From contig NZ_JOMH01000001.1 in assembly GCF_000711245.1 (NCBI RefSeq), positions 2,164,830 to 2,228,829 on the forward strand: a stretch of 64,000 nt of DNA, read 5' to 3'. The position numbers and the translations under genes are program-made. The notes under the pieces are model-generated. The model was not told the origin of the DNA, made no database searches, and was given only the letters and a program-made list of their open reading frames with translations. Numbering within the stretch: the first letter of the stretch is position 1; each line of letters opens with the position of its first letter. Of the stretch, positions 6,601 to 14,703 are shown in pieces. This stretch comes from Polycyclovorans algicola TG408 (GTDB lineage Bacteria; Pseudomonadota; Gammaproteobacteria; Nevskiales; Nevskiaceae).

Positions 6601-8049
6601 ATGGCATCAAACCTGTTCAAGCATTTCATCAATGGCCAGTTCGTTGCCTCAGCCGACGGCCGCGACTTCGAGAAGCGCCGCCCCACCGATAACGCGGTGA
6701 TTGGCCGGGTTGCCGAAGGCCGTGCACCTGAAATTGATGCCGCGGTTACCGCCGCCAAGGCCGCGATGAAAGGTCCCTGGGGTTCCATGACCACCGAGGC
6801 GCGCACCGCGCTGCTCTACAAGGTGGCTGACGAAATCACCCGCCGTTTCGAAGACTTCGTCGAGGCCGAAATGGCCGACACCGGGCAGCCGCGCTCGGTG
6901 ATGGAGCACGCCTTCATTCCGCGCGGCGCCGCCAACTTCAAGATCTTTGCCGACGTGGTCAAGAACGTGCCCACCGAGGCCTTCCAAATGGCCACGCCGG
7001 ACGGCGCCGGGGCGCTCAACTACGCCATTCGCAAACCCAAGGGCGTCATCGGCGTGATCTGTCCGTGGAACGCGCCGCTGCTGCTGATGACCTGGAAGGT
7101 CGCGCCGGCGCTGGCCTGCGGCAACACCGTGGTGGTCAAGCCGTCGGAAGAGTCTCCCGGTACCGCGACCCTGCTCGGTGAAGTGATGAACGCGGTGGGC
7201 GTGCCGCCCGGTGTGTACAACGTGGTGCACGGCCTCGGCCCGGACTCGGCTGGTGAGGCGCTCACCCGGCACAAGGACGTGGCCGCCATCACTTTCACCG
7301 GGGAAACCCGCACCGGCGCGGCGATCATGAAAGCGGCCGCCGACGGCATTCGCGACGTGTCCTTCGAACTGGGCGGCAAGAACGCCGGCATCGTCTTCGC
7401 CGACTGTGATTTCGACGCGGCGATTGAAGGCATCAGCCGCTCGGCCTTCCTCAACTGCGGGCAGGTCTGCCTCGGCACCGAGCGGGTCTACGTGCAGCGG
7501 CCCATCTTCGAAAAATTTGTTGCCGCCCTGAAGGCCAAGGCCGAGGCCATGACGCCCGGTACGTCGCTGGGGCCGCTGATCAGCCAGGAACACCGCAGCA
7601 AGGTGCTGGGCTACTACAAACTCGCCGCCGAAGAAGGCGCGACCGTGGTCACCGGCGGTGGCGTGCCGACGCTGGAGGGCGACCTTGCCAACGGCGCCTG
7701 GGTGCAGCCCACCATCTGGACCGGGCTGCCGGAAAACGCGCGGGTGATGCGCGAAGAAATCTTCGGCCCCTGCTGCCACATCACGCCTTTCGATACCGAA
7801 GACGAGGTGGTGGCCTGGGCCAACGACACCGACTACGGCCTGTCGACGACGATCTGGACCACGAACCTGTCCTGTGCGCACCGCATGGCGGCGGCGATTG
7901 AGGTGGGCATCACCTGGATCAATTCCTGGTTTCTGCGCGACCTGCGCACGCCCTTCGGCGGGTCCAAGCAATCCGGCATCGGCCGCGAAGGCGGCGTGCA
8001 CTCGCTGGAGTTCTACACCGAGCTGCGCAACGTGTGCGTGAAGCTGTGA
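6601..8049 (+). CDS. dmpC: 2-hydroxymuconic semialdehyde dehydrogenase
   Basis: A 482-residue aldehyde dehydrogenase. The general-base Glu is at position 256 (FELGGKNAG) and the catalytic Cys at 290 (NCGQVCLGTERVYV), with the usual Rossmann cofactor domain before them. The length and the GQVCLGTERVYV and TFGGSKQSG-like blocks fit the DmpC/XylG group, which oxidises 2-hydroxymuconic semialdehyde to 2-hydroxymuconate with NAD+. Context supports this: tautomerase, decarboxylase and hydratase of the same branch follow. No 2-hydroxymuconic semialdehyde hydrolase is present, so flux should go through this dehydrogenase. Confidence 0.9.
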   Translation: MASNLFKHFINGQFVASADGRDFEKRRPTDNAVIGRVAEGRAPEIDAAVTAAKAAMKGPWGSMTTEARTALLYKVADEITRRFEDFVEAEMADTGQPRSVMEHAFIPRGAANFKIFADVVKNVPTEAFQMATPDGAGALNYAIRKPKGVIGVICPWNAPLLLMTWKVAPALACGNTVVVKPSEESPGTATLLGEVMNAVGVPPGVYNVVHGLGPDSAGEALTRHKDVAAITFTGETRTGAAIMKAAADGIRDVSFELGGKNAGIVFADCDFDAAIEGISRSAFLNCGQVCLGTERVYVQRPIFEKFVAALKAKAEAMTPGTSLGPLISQEHRSKVLGYYKLAAEEGATVVTGGGVPTLEGDLANGAWVQPTIWTGLPENARVMREEIFGPCCHITPFDTEDEVVAWANDTDYGLSTTIWTTNLSCAHRMAAAIEVGITWINSWFLRDLRTPFGGSKQSGIGREGGVHSLEFYTELRNVCVKL

Positions 8050-8091
8050 ACCCGCTAGCAACCACCAACGCCAAGGCGATTGATGCAAAGC

Positions 8092-8220
8092 CAGAAGCGT
8101 TTAACGCAAAGGCGCAAAGGATAACGATGAAGCAAAGGACGCAAAGAACAGCATTTGAAGGAAAGGATTTTTCTTTGCGTCCTTTCTTGTCCCTTCGCGC
8201 CTTTGCGTTGAACGCTTTTG
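8092..8220. repeat. Imperfect inverted repeat, about 129 bases, between two pathway genes
   Basis: The left arm reads AAGCGTTTAACGCAAAGGCG and continues with AGGACGCAAAGAA. The right arm is its imperfect reverse complement, ending CGCCTTTGCGTTGAACGCTT. Together the arms make a long hairpin with a short A/T-rich tip near 8155-8172. It is A-rich compared with the flanking genes and fills almost the whole 181-base gap between the dehydrogenase and the hydratase. It resembles a MITE-like or intergenic palindromic element; at RNA level it could also act as a processing or attenuation hairpin. Confidence 0.75.
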
Positions 8221-8230
8221 TGAGCCCCCA

Positions 8231-9025
8231 ATGACCCCCGACAAAATCCAGCACTACGGCGACGCGCTCTACGACGCGCTGATGCAGCGCCGCACCATTG
8301 CGCCCCTGGTCAGTACCGAGCCGGACATCACCATCGAAGACGCCTACCGCATCCAAAGCCGCATGGTGGCGCGGCGGGTGGCGGCGGGGGAGCGCATCGT
8401 CGGCAAGAAGATCGGCGTCACCTCCAAGGCGGTGCAGCAGATGGTGGGCGTCAACCAGCCCGACTTCGGGCAGCTCACCTCGGGCATGGCCTTTGAAGAG
8501 GGTCAGCCGCTGCCGATTGGCGGCTTGATTCAGCCCAAGGCCGAGGCCGAAGTGGCGTTCGTGCTAAAGCGCGATCTCATCGGCCCCGGCATCACTGCCA
8601 CCGACGTGATCCGCGCCACCGACTACGTGGTGCCCTGTTTCGAGATCGTCGATTCGCGCATCACCGACTGGAAAATCAAGATCCAGGACACCGTCGCCGA
8701 CAACGCCTCCTGCGGCGTCTACGTGCTGGGCCGCGCCCGCAAGAAACCCACCGAGCTCGACCTGAACCTCGCCGGCATGGTGCTGGAAATGAATGGCGAA
8801 CTGTTCTCCACCGCCGCTGGCGCGGCCGTGCAGGGCGGGCCGGTGAATGCCGTGGTGTGGCTGGCCAACACCCTGGGCCATCTGGGCATTCCGTTTCTGG
8901 CCGGGGAGGTGATTCTGTCCGGCTCGCAATCCACCTTGATTCCCGCCGTGGTGGGGGATCGTCTCAAATGCACCGTCGGCGGGCTCGGCAGTTGCGAAGT
9001 GTTGTTCAGCGGGGAGGCCGCCTGA
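8231..9025 (+). CDS. dmpE: 2-oxopent-4-enoate hydratase
   Basis: A 264-residue member of the fumarylacetoacetate-hydrolase-related hydratase/decarboxylase family. Hallmarks are GKKIGVTSKAVQQMVGV near residue 60, QPKAEAEVAFVL near 100 with the metal-binding acidic residues, and the IVDSRITDWKIKIQDTVADN block near 140-160. The enzyme hydrates 2-hydroxypenta-2,4-dienoate to 4-hydroxy-2-oxovalerate. The next gene codes the homologous decarboxylase and starts within its stop (TGATG), and the two proteins are known to form a complex in dmp/xyl systems. It lies directly after the inverted-repeat element. Confidence 0.93.
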   Translation: MTPDKIQHYGDALYDALMQRRTIAPLVSTEPDITIEDAYRIQSRMVARRVAAGERIVGKKIGVTSKAVQQMVGVNQPDFGQLTSGMAFEEGQPLPIGGLIQPKAEAEVAFVLKRDLIGPGITATDVIRATDYVVPCFEIVDSRITDWKIKIQDTVADNASCGVYVLGRARKKPTELDLNLAGMVLEMNGELFSTAAGAAVQGGPVNAVVWLANTLGHLGIPFLAGEVILSGSQSTLIPAVVGDRLKCTVGGLGSCEVLFSGEAA

Positions 9026-9810
9026 TGCTTGACGCCAAGACCCTGAAGATTCTGGCCGACCGGGTGCTGCACGCGCAGGACACGGCCACCACCATGGCCA
9101 AGCTCACCGATGAATTTCCGGACCTGAGCATCAGTGACGGCTACGACGTCCAGGACGAACTGACCCGTCGCTGGGTGGCGCGCGGCGACCGTCAGGTGGG
9201 GGTGAAGGCCGGGCTCACCTCCAAGGCCAAGATGGACCAGATGGGTGTGCACCTGCCCGGTTTCGGCGTGCTCATGGCCAGCCATGCCCGGCCCGAGAAC
9301 GGCGTCATCGCCATCGACGAACTGATTCACCCGCGCATCGAGGCCGAGATCGCCTTCGTGATGAATGCCGAACTCGGCGGTGACGACGTCACCCTGGAGC
9401 AGGTCATCGCCGCCACCGACTATGTCATTCCGGCGGTGGAAGTCATCGACTCGCGCTTCGAGAAATTCAAGTTCGACCTGCCCAGCGTGATTGCCGACAA
9501 CTGCTCGACGGCGCGCTACGTCACCGGCGGGCGGCCGCTGGACCCGCGCGGGCTCGACCTGCGCACCCTCGGCGTGGTGATCGAGGTCAACGGTGAGATT
9601 CAGGCGCTGGGCGCCAGCGCCGCCGTGCTGGGCCATCCGGCCGAGGCCATTCGCCTGTTGCTGCGCCACCTCGCGGCGCGCGGCCAGACGCTCAAGGCCG
9701 GCAGCTTCGTCATGACCGGCGGCATCACCGAAGCCATTCCCGTCGCCAGGGGCGACAACGTACTCGCGCGCTTTCAGGACATGGGCAGCGTGAGTTTCCG
9801 GATGGGATGA
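9025..9810 (+). CDS. dmpH: 4-oxalocrotonate decarboxylase
   Basis: A 261-residue paralog of the preceding hydratase with the same fold (VGVKAGLTSKAKMDQMGV; HPRIEAEIAFVM; VIDSRFEKFKFDLPSVIADN). The KFKFDLPSVIADN version is typical of the decarboxylase, which converts 2-oxo-3-hexenedioate to 2-hydroxypenta-2,4-dienoate with release of CO2. The start is ATG 9025 within the hydratase stop, which keeps the two subunits stoichiometric. An earlier in-frame start at 8857 would overlap the hydratase by 169 bases and is rejected. Confidence 0.92.
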   Translation: MLDAKTLKILADRVLHAQDTATTMAKLTDEFPDLSISDGYDVQDELTRRWVARGDRQVGVKAGLTSKAKMDQMGVHLPGFGVLMASHARPENGVIAIDELIHPRIEAEIAFVMNAELGGDDVTLEQVIAATDYVIPAVEVIDSRFEKFKFDLPSVIADNCSTARYVTGGRPLDPRGLDLRTLGVVIEVNGEIQALGASAAVLGHPAEAIRLLLRHLAARGQTLKAGSFVMTGGITEAIPVARGDNVLARFQDMGSVSFRMG

Positions 9811-9883
9811 AGCGCGTGAATCTTTCGACTGCGCTCGACCTCTTCGCGCTGTTTGGACCGGCATAGAGATCGGAGGAGATTGT

Positions 9884-10951
9884 ATGAACGCTCTGCACAA
9901 CACCTGGTATGTGGCCGCCATCGCCAACGAAGTGGCGACGGAAGGCATGTTCCATCGACGCATCCTCGATACGTCCATCCTGTTCTATCGGCTGGCCGAC
10001 GGCACGGCGGTGGCGCTGCACGATCGTTGCCCGCACCGCTTTGCGCCGCTGCACCTGGGCAAGCGGGTGGGCGATGAGGTGCAGTGCGCGTACCACGCGC
10101 TGCGCTTCAATGCCGATGGGCAGTGCACGCACAGTCCGCACGGTGACGGCACGATTCCGCCGCGCGCCTGCGTGCGCCGTTTTCCGCTGGTGGAGCGCTA
10201 CGGCTTTCTGTGGATCTGGATGGGCGATGCCCAGCGCGCCGACCCGGCGCTGATTCCCGATTACCCGCTGCTGGCCAACCCGGTGCCCACCGCCATCGGG
10301 CGCGGGTACATGCACATGGCGGCGAATTACGAGCTGATTGTCGACAACGTGATGGACCTGTCGCACGTCGATCACGTACACGGCCCGCTGCTCAACACCG
10401 CCGGCAAGCTTAGCCCGCAGAAGCCCCCGGTGACCGCCGAAGGCAACACCGTGCTGGTGCGCTGGGAATGGCAGCAGCACCCGCCCATGGGTCTGTTCGC
10501 GCCGCTGCTGCCCGACCCCGAAGGCGCCGCCGAGCAGTTCGTGCAGGTGCAGTGGACGGCGCCGTCCAACATGTTCCTCACCGTCGGTGCGGTGCAGGGT
10601 TCCAAGGACTACGAACAGGGCTTGATCTCGTGGGATTACCACCTGCTCACGCCCGAATCGGACACCAGCACGCATTACTTCTTCGGCTCGTTGCGCAATT
10701 TCATGGTCGAGAGCGAGGAATTCAACCAGATGAAGCTCAAGAACATGATCGACACCTTCATGGCCGAGGACGAGCCCCTTATCGCCGCCGTGCAGGCCGA
10801 GATGGGCGGCGCCGAGTTCTGGTCGCTCAAGCCGGCGCTGCTGTCCAGCGACCCGGCGCCGGTGAAGGCGCGGCGTCGATTACAGCAGTTGATTGATGAC
10901 GAACACGCCGGGCAGTCCGGCGCTGCGCTGGCGCGGAGTGCCGCCGCATGA
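9884..10951 (+). CDS. Rieske non-heme oxygenase, VanA/phthalate-oxygenase type (first of two)
   Basis: A 355-residue single-component-type Rieske oxygenase. Cluster ligands are Cys49, His51, Cys68 and His71. The segment after the last pair is AYHALRF instead of the usual PYHGW. The catalytic iron motif is Asp158, His161 and His166 (DNVMDLSHVDHVH). Family members (vanillate O-demethylase oxygenase, phthalate and related oxygenases) demethylate or hydroxylate substituted aromatics using an FMN/[2Fe-2S] reductase, which is not coded here. A GGAGGAG ribosome-binding site precedes ATG 9884. It is embedded among lower-pathway genes rather than in a separate upper operon. Confidence 0.88.
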   Translation: MNALHNTWYVAAIANEVATEGMFHRRILDTSILFYRLADGTAVALHDRCPHRFAPLHLGKRVGDEVQCAYHALRFNADGQCTHSPHGDGTIPPRACVRRFPLVERYGFLWIWMGDAQRADPALIPDYPLLANPVPTAIGRGYMHMAANYELIVDNVMDLSHVDHVHGPLLNTAGKLSPQKPPVTAEGNTVLVRWEWQQHPPMGLFAPLLPDPEGAAEQFVQVQWTAPSNMFLTVGAVQGSKDYEQGLISWDYHLLTPESDTSTHYFFGSLRNFMVESEEFNQMKLKNMIDTFMAEDEPLIAAVQAEMGGAEFWSLKPALLSSDPAPVKARRRLQQLIDDEHAGQSGAALARSAAA

Positions 10952-10978
10952 ACCCACCATCACTGCGAGGAGGCACGT

Positions 10979-11227
10979 ATGCCCATCGTTGAATTCCACC
11001 TCATGGAAGGTCGCTCGCCGGAACTCAAGCGTGAGCTGGCCCGGCGCGTCACCGACACCATTTGCGAGGTGCTGGGGTCGCGCCCGGAGGCGGTGCGCAT
11101 CCTCATCCACCAACTCACCGCCGATGATTTCTCGGTGGGCGGCGTCACCGTCGCCGAGCGCCAGCAACAGGGCTTCGCCGCCAATGGCCGCGCGCCGGCG
11201 TCGGTACTGCAGGGAGTCAAGGCATGA
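10979..11227 (+). CDS. dmpI: 4-oxalocrotonate tautomerase (second copy)
   Basis: An 82-residue tautomerase starting [13 protein letters not shown], giving the N-terminal catalytic Pro after Met removal and the conserved Arg of the EGRS segment. It is similar to the copy at 3347-3589 throughout the first 60 residues. A strong GAGGAGG site precedes the ATG, and the stop overlaps the next start (ATGA). Its place between decarboxylase and acetaldehyde dehydrogenase makes it the best candidate for the true 2-hydroxymuconate tautomerase of the pathway. Confidence 0.9.
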   Translation: MPIVEFHLMEGRSPELKRELARRVTDTICEVLGSRPEAVRILIHQLTADDFSVGGVTVAERQQQGFAANGRAPASVLQGVKA

Positions 11228-12135
11228 AGAAGATCAAATGTGCATTGATCGGCTCGGGCAACATCGGCACCGACCTGATCTACAAGATTCAGCGCAGCGC
11301 GGTGCTGGACCCGGTGTGGATGGTGGGCATCGACGCCGAATCCGAAGGTCTGAAGCGCGCCGCCGAAATGGGTTTGAAGACGACTGCGGACGGCGTCGAT
11401 GGCCTGCTGCCACACGTGCAGGCCGACGGCATCCAGATTGCCTTTGATGCCACCAGCGCCTACGTGCACGCCGAAAACGCCCGCAAGCTCAACGCCCTGG
11501 GCGTGCTGATGATCGACCTCACGCCGGCGGCCATCGGCCCGCTGTGCGTGCCGCCGGTGAACCTGCGCGCACTGGCGGCCGGCACCATGAACGTCAACAT
11601 GATTTCCTGCGCCGGGCAGGCGACCATTCCCATGGTGCATGCCGTGTCGCGCATTCAGGACGTCGACTACGCCGAGATCATCGCCACCACCGCCAGCAAG
11701 TCCATCGGCCCCGGCACGCGGGCGAATCTGGACGAGTTCACCTACACCACCTCGGGCGCCATCGAGAAGGTGGGCGGCGCCAAGCGCGGCAAGGCGCTGG
11801 TGGTGGTCAACCCGGCCGAGCCGCCGATGATCATGCGCAACACCGTGTATTGCCTGACCGAAGGCGCGCCCGACGAGGCGCGTATCACCGAGTCCATCCA
11901 CCAGATGATCAAAGAGGTGCAGACCTACGTGCCCGGCTACCGGCTGGTCAACGGCCCGGTGTTCGACGGCAACAAGGTGTCGGTCTTTCTCGAAGTGGAA
12001 GGCCTTGGCGATTACCTGCCCAAGTACGCCGGCAACCTCGACATCATGACCGCCGCCGGCACCCGCACCGCCGAAATGTTCGCCGAGGAAATTCTCGCCG
12101 GACGCTTCCAACCGCAACTCACGGAGGTGGCGTGA
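11224..12135 (+). CDS. dmpF: Acetaldehyde dehydrogenase (acylating)
   Basis: A 303-residue enzyme with an N-terminal Rossmann motif ([16 protein letters not shown]) and the catalytic cysteine segment [18 protein letters not shown] near residue 127. It converts acetaldehyde, NAD+ and CoA to acetyl-CoA. Members pair with 4-hydroxy-2-oxovalerate aldolase in a channelling complex, and the aldolase gene follows with overlapping stop and start (TGATG). Length and motifs match DmpF/BphJ/MhpF closely. Confidence 0.95.
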   Translation: MKKIKCALIGSGNIGTDLIYKIQRSAVLDPVWMVGIDAESEGLKRAAEMGLKTTADGVDGLLPHVQADGIQIAFDATSAYVHAENARKLNALGVLMIDLTPAAIGPLCVPPVNLRALAAGTMNVNMISCAGQATIPMVHAVSRIQDVDYAEIIATTASKSIGPGTRANLDEFTYTTSGAIEKVGGAKRGKALVVVNPAEPPMIMRNTVYCLTEGAPDEARITESIHQMIKEVQTYVPGYRLVNGPVFDGNKVSVFLEVEGLGDYLPKYAGNLDIMTAAGTRTAEMFAEEILAGRFQPQLTEVA

Positions 12136-13190
12136 TGAGCGCTGACATCAACCTAAAAGGCCGCAAGGTCAAGCTGCACGACATGTGCCTGCGCGATGGC
12201 ATGCACGCCAAGCGCGAGCAGATTTCACTGGACGAGATGGTGCGCGTCGCCACCGCGCTGGACGACGCCGGTGTGCCCTATCTGCAGGTCAGCCACGGCG
12301 CCGGGTTGGGCGGCAATTCGCTGCAGCACGGCTTTGCGATGCACAGCAACGAGGAGTATTGGGACGCGGTGGTGCCGAAGATGAAACAGGCGGTCGTGTC
12401 GTGCCTGCTGATTCCTGGCTTGGGCACCATGAAAGAGCTGCAAAGCGCTTTTGATCATGGGGTGCGCAGCGTGCACGTCGCCACCCACTGCACCGAGGCC
12501 GACACCAGCCCGCAGCACATCGCCTACGCCCGCAAGCTGGGCATGGACACCACCGGGTTTCTGATGATGGCCCACCTCAATCCGCCCAAGGCGCTGGCCG
12601 AGCAGGGCCGGATGATGGAGTCCTATGGCGCGCAGACGGTGTACGTCACCGACTCGGCGGGCTACATGCTGCCGGCCGACGTGAAGGCCAGCGTGCGAGC
12701 CCTGCGTGACGTGCTCAAACCCGAAACCGAAATCGGCTTTCACGGCCATCACAACCTCGGCATGGGCATCGCCAACTCGATTGCCGCCATCGAGGAGGGC
12801 GCCACCCGCATCGATGCCTCGGTGGGCGGGCTCGGTGCCGGGGCCGGCAACACGCCGCTGGAAGTGTTTGCGGCCGTCGCCGAGCGCATGGGCATGGTCA
12901 CCGGCTGCGACCTGTTCAAGCTGATGGACATGGCCCAGGAGGTCATCTTCCCGATGATGGAGCACATCGTCCGGGTGGATCGCTCGTCGCTGACCATCGG
13001 CTACGCCGGGGTGTATTCCACCTTCCTGCTGCACGCCGATCGCGCCAGCCAGAAGTACGGCATTCCGGCCCGCGACATTCTCATCGAGCTGGGTCGCAAG
13101 AAGATGATCGGCGGGCAGGAAGACATGATTGAAGACACGGCCTTGTCGATGCTCAAGGCGCGGTCCGGGGGCTCGCGGGCGGCCGCTTGA
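12135..13190 (+). CDS. dmpG: 4-hydroxy-2-oxovalerate aldolase
   Basis: A 351-residue aldolase of the DmpG/MhpE family, an HMGL-like TIM barrel. It shows the catalytic LRDGMHA motif near residue 20, the HCTEAD block, and the [14 protein letters not shown] metal-binding segment with two His residues. It splits 4-hydroxy-2-oxovalerate to pyruvate and acetaldehyde, which passes to the partner dehydrogenase. One oddity is the segment after the first strand, [12 protein letters not shown], where most members I know have EVAHGDGLGGSS. The active-site His is kept. This may be a subfamily variant with altered substrate fit. Confidence 0.94.
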   Translation: MSADINLKGRKVKLHDMCLRDGMHAKREQISLDEMVRVATALDDAGVPYLQVSHGAGLGGNSLQHGFAMHSNEEYWDAVVPKMKQAVVSCLLIPGLGTMKELQSAFDHGVRSVHVATHCTEADTSPQHIAYARKLGMDTTGFLMMAHLNPPKALAEQGRMMESYGAQTVYVTDSAGYMLPADVKASVRALRDVLKPETEIGFHGHHNLGMGIANSIAAIEEGATRIDASVGGLGAGAGNTPLEVFAAVAERMGMVTGCDLFKLMDMAQEVIFPMMEHIVRVDRSSLTIGYAGVYSTFLLHADRASQKYGIPARDILIELGRKKMIGGQEDMIEDTALSMLKARSGGSRAAA

Positions 13191-13238
13191 TTTCGGCCTT
13201 CAAGCGAATGAAATGGAATGCCTAGCTATCTTTTCGCT

Positions 13239-13378
13239 CCCCTCTCCCGCTTGCGGGAGAGGGGCTGGGGGAGAGGGCGGCGCCCGAAGGGGGCCGGTGG
13301 TTTTAGCCAAGTCCGCCGCGCCTATGGCGCGCCCTCTCCCGGCCTTACAGGCCACCCTCTCCCGCATGCGGGAGAGGG
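13239..13378. repeat. Nested palindromic repeat element, about 140 bases
   Basis: Two near-perfect palindromes bracket the element: CCCCTCTCCCGC-TT and its complement at 13239-13264, and CCCTCTCCCGC-AT and its complement at 13355-13378. Between them a GGGAGAGGGCG arm (about 13269-13279) can pair with CGCCCTCTCCC (about 13330-13340). The symmetric layout looks like a REP-type intergenic element. Together with about 90 unremarkable bases it fills the 279-base gap between the aldolase and the third Rieske oxygenase. Confidence 0.75.
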
Positions 13379-13469
13379 AAATCAGGACAGTTTTGGGCCA
13401 GCGTGTAATCGAGGCGATGAACAACACGCGAGCCGGTTCGGTCCGGCCGTAACTGAGGAGGAGAAACCT

Positions 13470-14567
13470 ATGTTCGTCAAAAATGCGTGGTATTGCGCGG
13501 GTTGGGATTTCATGGTCAGTCAGGGCAAGAACGCCCTGCTGGCGCGGCAGTTGGCCGGTGAGCGGGTGGTGTTGTACCGCAAGCCCGATGGCGCCGTGGT
13601 GGCACTGGAAGACCGCTGCCCGCACCGTCAGGCGGCGCTGTCGCTGGGCGCCAAGGAAGGCGACTCGCTGCGCTGCATGTACCACGGGATGAAGTTTTCG
13701 CCCGAGGGTCAGTGCACCGAGGTGCCTGGCATGACCCGTATTCCGGACCGCGCCTGCGTGCGGCCCTTTCCGGTCGTTGAGCGGGAAAACTGGATCTGGG
13801 TGTGGATGGGCGATCCGGCGTTAGCCGACCCCGGTCTGATTCCTGTCTCGGTCGGCTATTCGCATCCCGACTGGAACATGAAAACCTCACAGATGCATGT
13901 CGCCGCCAACTATCGGCTGGAGATTGCCAATCTGGCTGACCTGAGCCACCTCGCCTGGGTGCACCAGAAATCCCTGGGCGGCGACGACGCGGAAACCCGC
14001 ACCCGCTATACGAACATCAAGGCCCAGTACACCGTGCTGCCGCGTGGTCTGCGCACCGAGTACGAGGTGCGTTCGGTGCCGGCGCCCAACTTCCTGCGAC
14101 ACCTGTTCCCTGCCGAGGCGCGCTTCGACCTGAGCTTCGACATCACCCACACCGTGCCCTGCACCTGGGTGCTGCACTTCCAGGCCTTCGTGGCCGATGG
14201 CAAGGAAGAAGGCGCGCCCACCGGCGACCCGGTGGCCAACACCATGACCTGCCAGGCGGTGGTCCCCAACGATGCCGACTCAGTCGAGTATTACTTCTCG
14301 TGGGGCTCGCACAAGGACTTCGACTTCCCCGGCCTGTCCGACCTGCTGCGCGAGGTCCTCGACGTCGCCTTTCTGGAAGACGCCCACGTGCTCGAAGCCC
14401 AGCATCTGCGCGTGACCGAAAAGCCCGACCACCCGCAAGTTGCACTGGTCCACGACGTGGGCCCCACCAAGATGCTCAAGGTGCTCGACAAGCTGCTGGC
14501 TGAGGAGCAATTGGCTGCGGCTGCACCGGCGACCCCGGCGAAGCAGCGCGGCGCCGTGGCCGCCTGA
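13470..14567 (+). CDS. Rieske non-heme oxygenase, VanA/phthalate-oxygenase type (second of two)
   Basis: A 365-residue oxygenase homologous to the one at 9884-10951. Rieske ligands are Cys50, His52, Cys69 and His72 (CMYHGMKF, the standard form). The catalytic iron site is Asp157, His160 and His165 (ANLADLSHLAWVH). The start is ATG 13470 behind GAGGAGGAG; longer frames running into the palindromic repeat are not credible. The last ~15 residues are Ala-rich and low in complexity. It directly precedes catechol 2,3-dioxygenase, so it may make the catechol by hydroxylation or O-demethylation. No dedicated reductase is coded nearby. Confidence 0.9.
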   Translation: MFVKNAWYCAGWDFMVSQGKNALLARQLAGERVVLYRKPDGAVVALEDRCPHRQAALSLGAKEGDSLRCMYHGMKFSPEGQCTEVPGMTRIPDRACVRPFPVVERENWIWVWMGDPALADPGLIPVSVGYSHPDWNMKTSQMHVAANYRLEIANLADLSHLAWVHQKSLGGDDAETRTRYTNIKAQYTVLPRGLRTEYEVRSVPAPNFLRHLFPAEARFDLSFDITHTVPCTWVLHFQAFVADGKEEGAPTGDPVANTMTCQAVVPNDADSVEYYFSWGSHKDFDFPGLSDLLREVLDVAFLEDAHVLEAQHLRVTEKPDHPQVALVHDVGPTKMLKVLDKLLAEEQLAAAAPATPAKQRGAVAA

Positions 14568-14703
14568 TGTCAGACCAGATGCGGCCCCCTCACAACAAGA
14601 TGCTGGAGCTTGATATGCGCCTGTTTTTCCCCGTGACGATTGGCCTCTGCAGGCTGCATAAGGCGTCACACACCACACGTCGTACCTCAGAGGAGAGTCA
14701 ACA

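Noticed and set aside
6649-8088. Long minus-strand open frame (479 codons) opposite the aldehyde dehydrogenase
   Set aside because: It lies entirely antisense to a gene with clear catalytic motifs. Its product is His/Gly/Arg-rich without any domain, a common artefact of high G+C codon use.
8034-8234. Small plus-strand frame of 66 codons over the inverted repeat
   Set aside because: It is made of the repeated arms and spans the dehydrogenase stop and hydratase start. The palindrome explains the frame better than a protein does.
8719-9978. Minus-strand open frame (419 codons) across the hydratase, decarboxylase and Rieske starts
   Set aside because: It crosses three convincing genes in antisense and shows no family motif or ribosome-binding site.
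10960-12117. Minus-strand open frame (385 codons) opposite tautomerase and acetaldehyde dehydrogenase
   Set aside because: It is antisense to two coupled pathway genes, and its His/Gly/Val-rich translation has no recognisable domain.
11544-12134. N-terminal extension of the aldolase frame by 197 codons
   Set aside because: It overlaps the acetaldehyde dehydrogenase in another frame and is Arg/His-rich. The family start and TGATG coupling are at 12135.
13129-13685. Small frames on both strands through the palindromic repeats at 13.2-13.4 kb
   Set aside because: Their translations follow the CCCTCTCCCGC repeats. The real downstream gene starts at 13470 with a strong ribosome-binding site.
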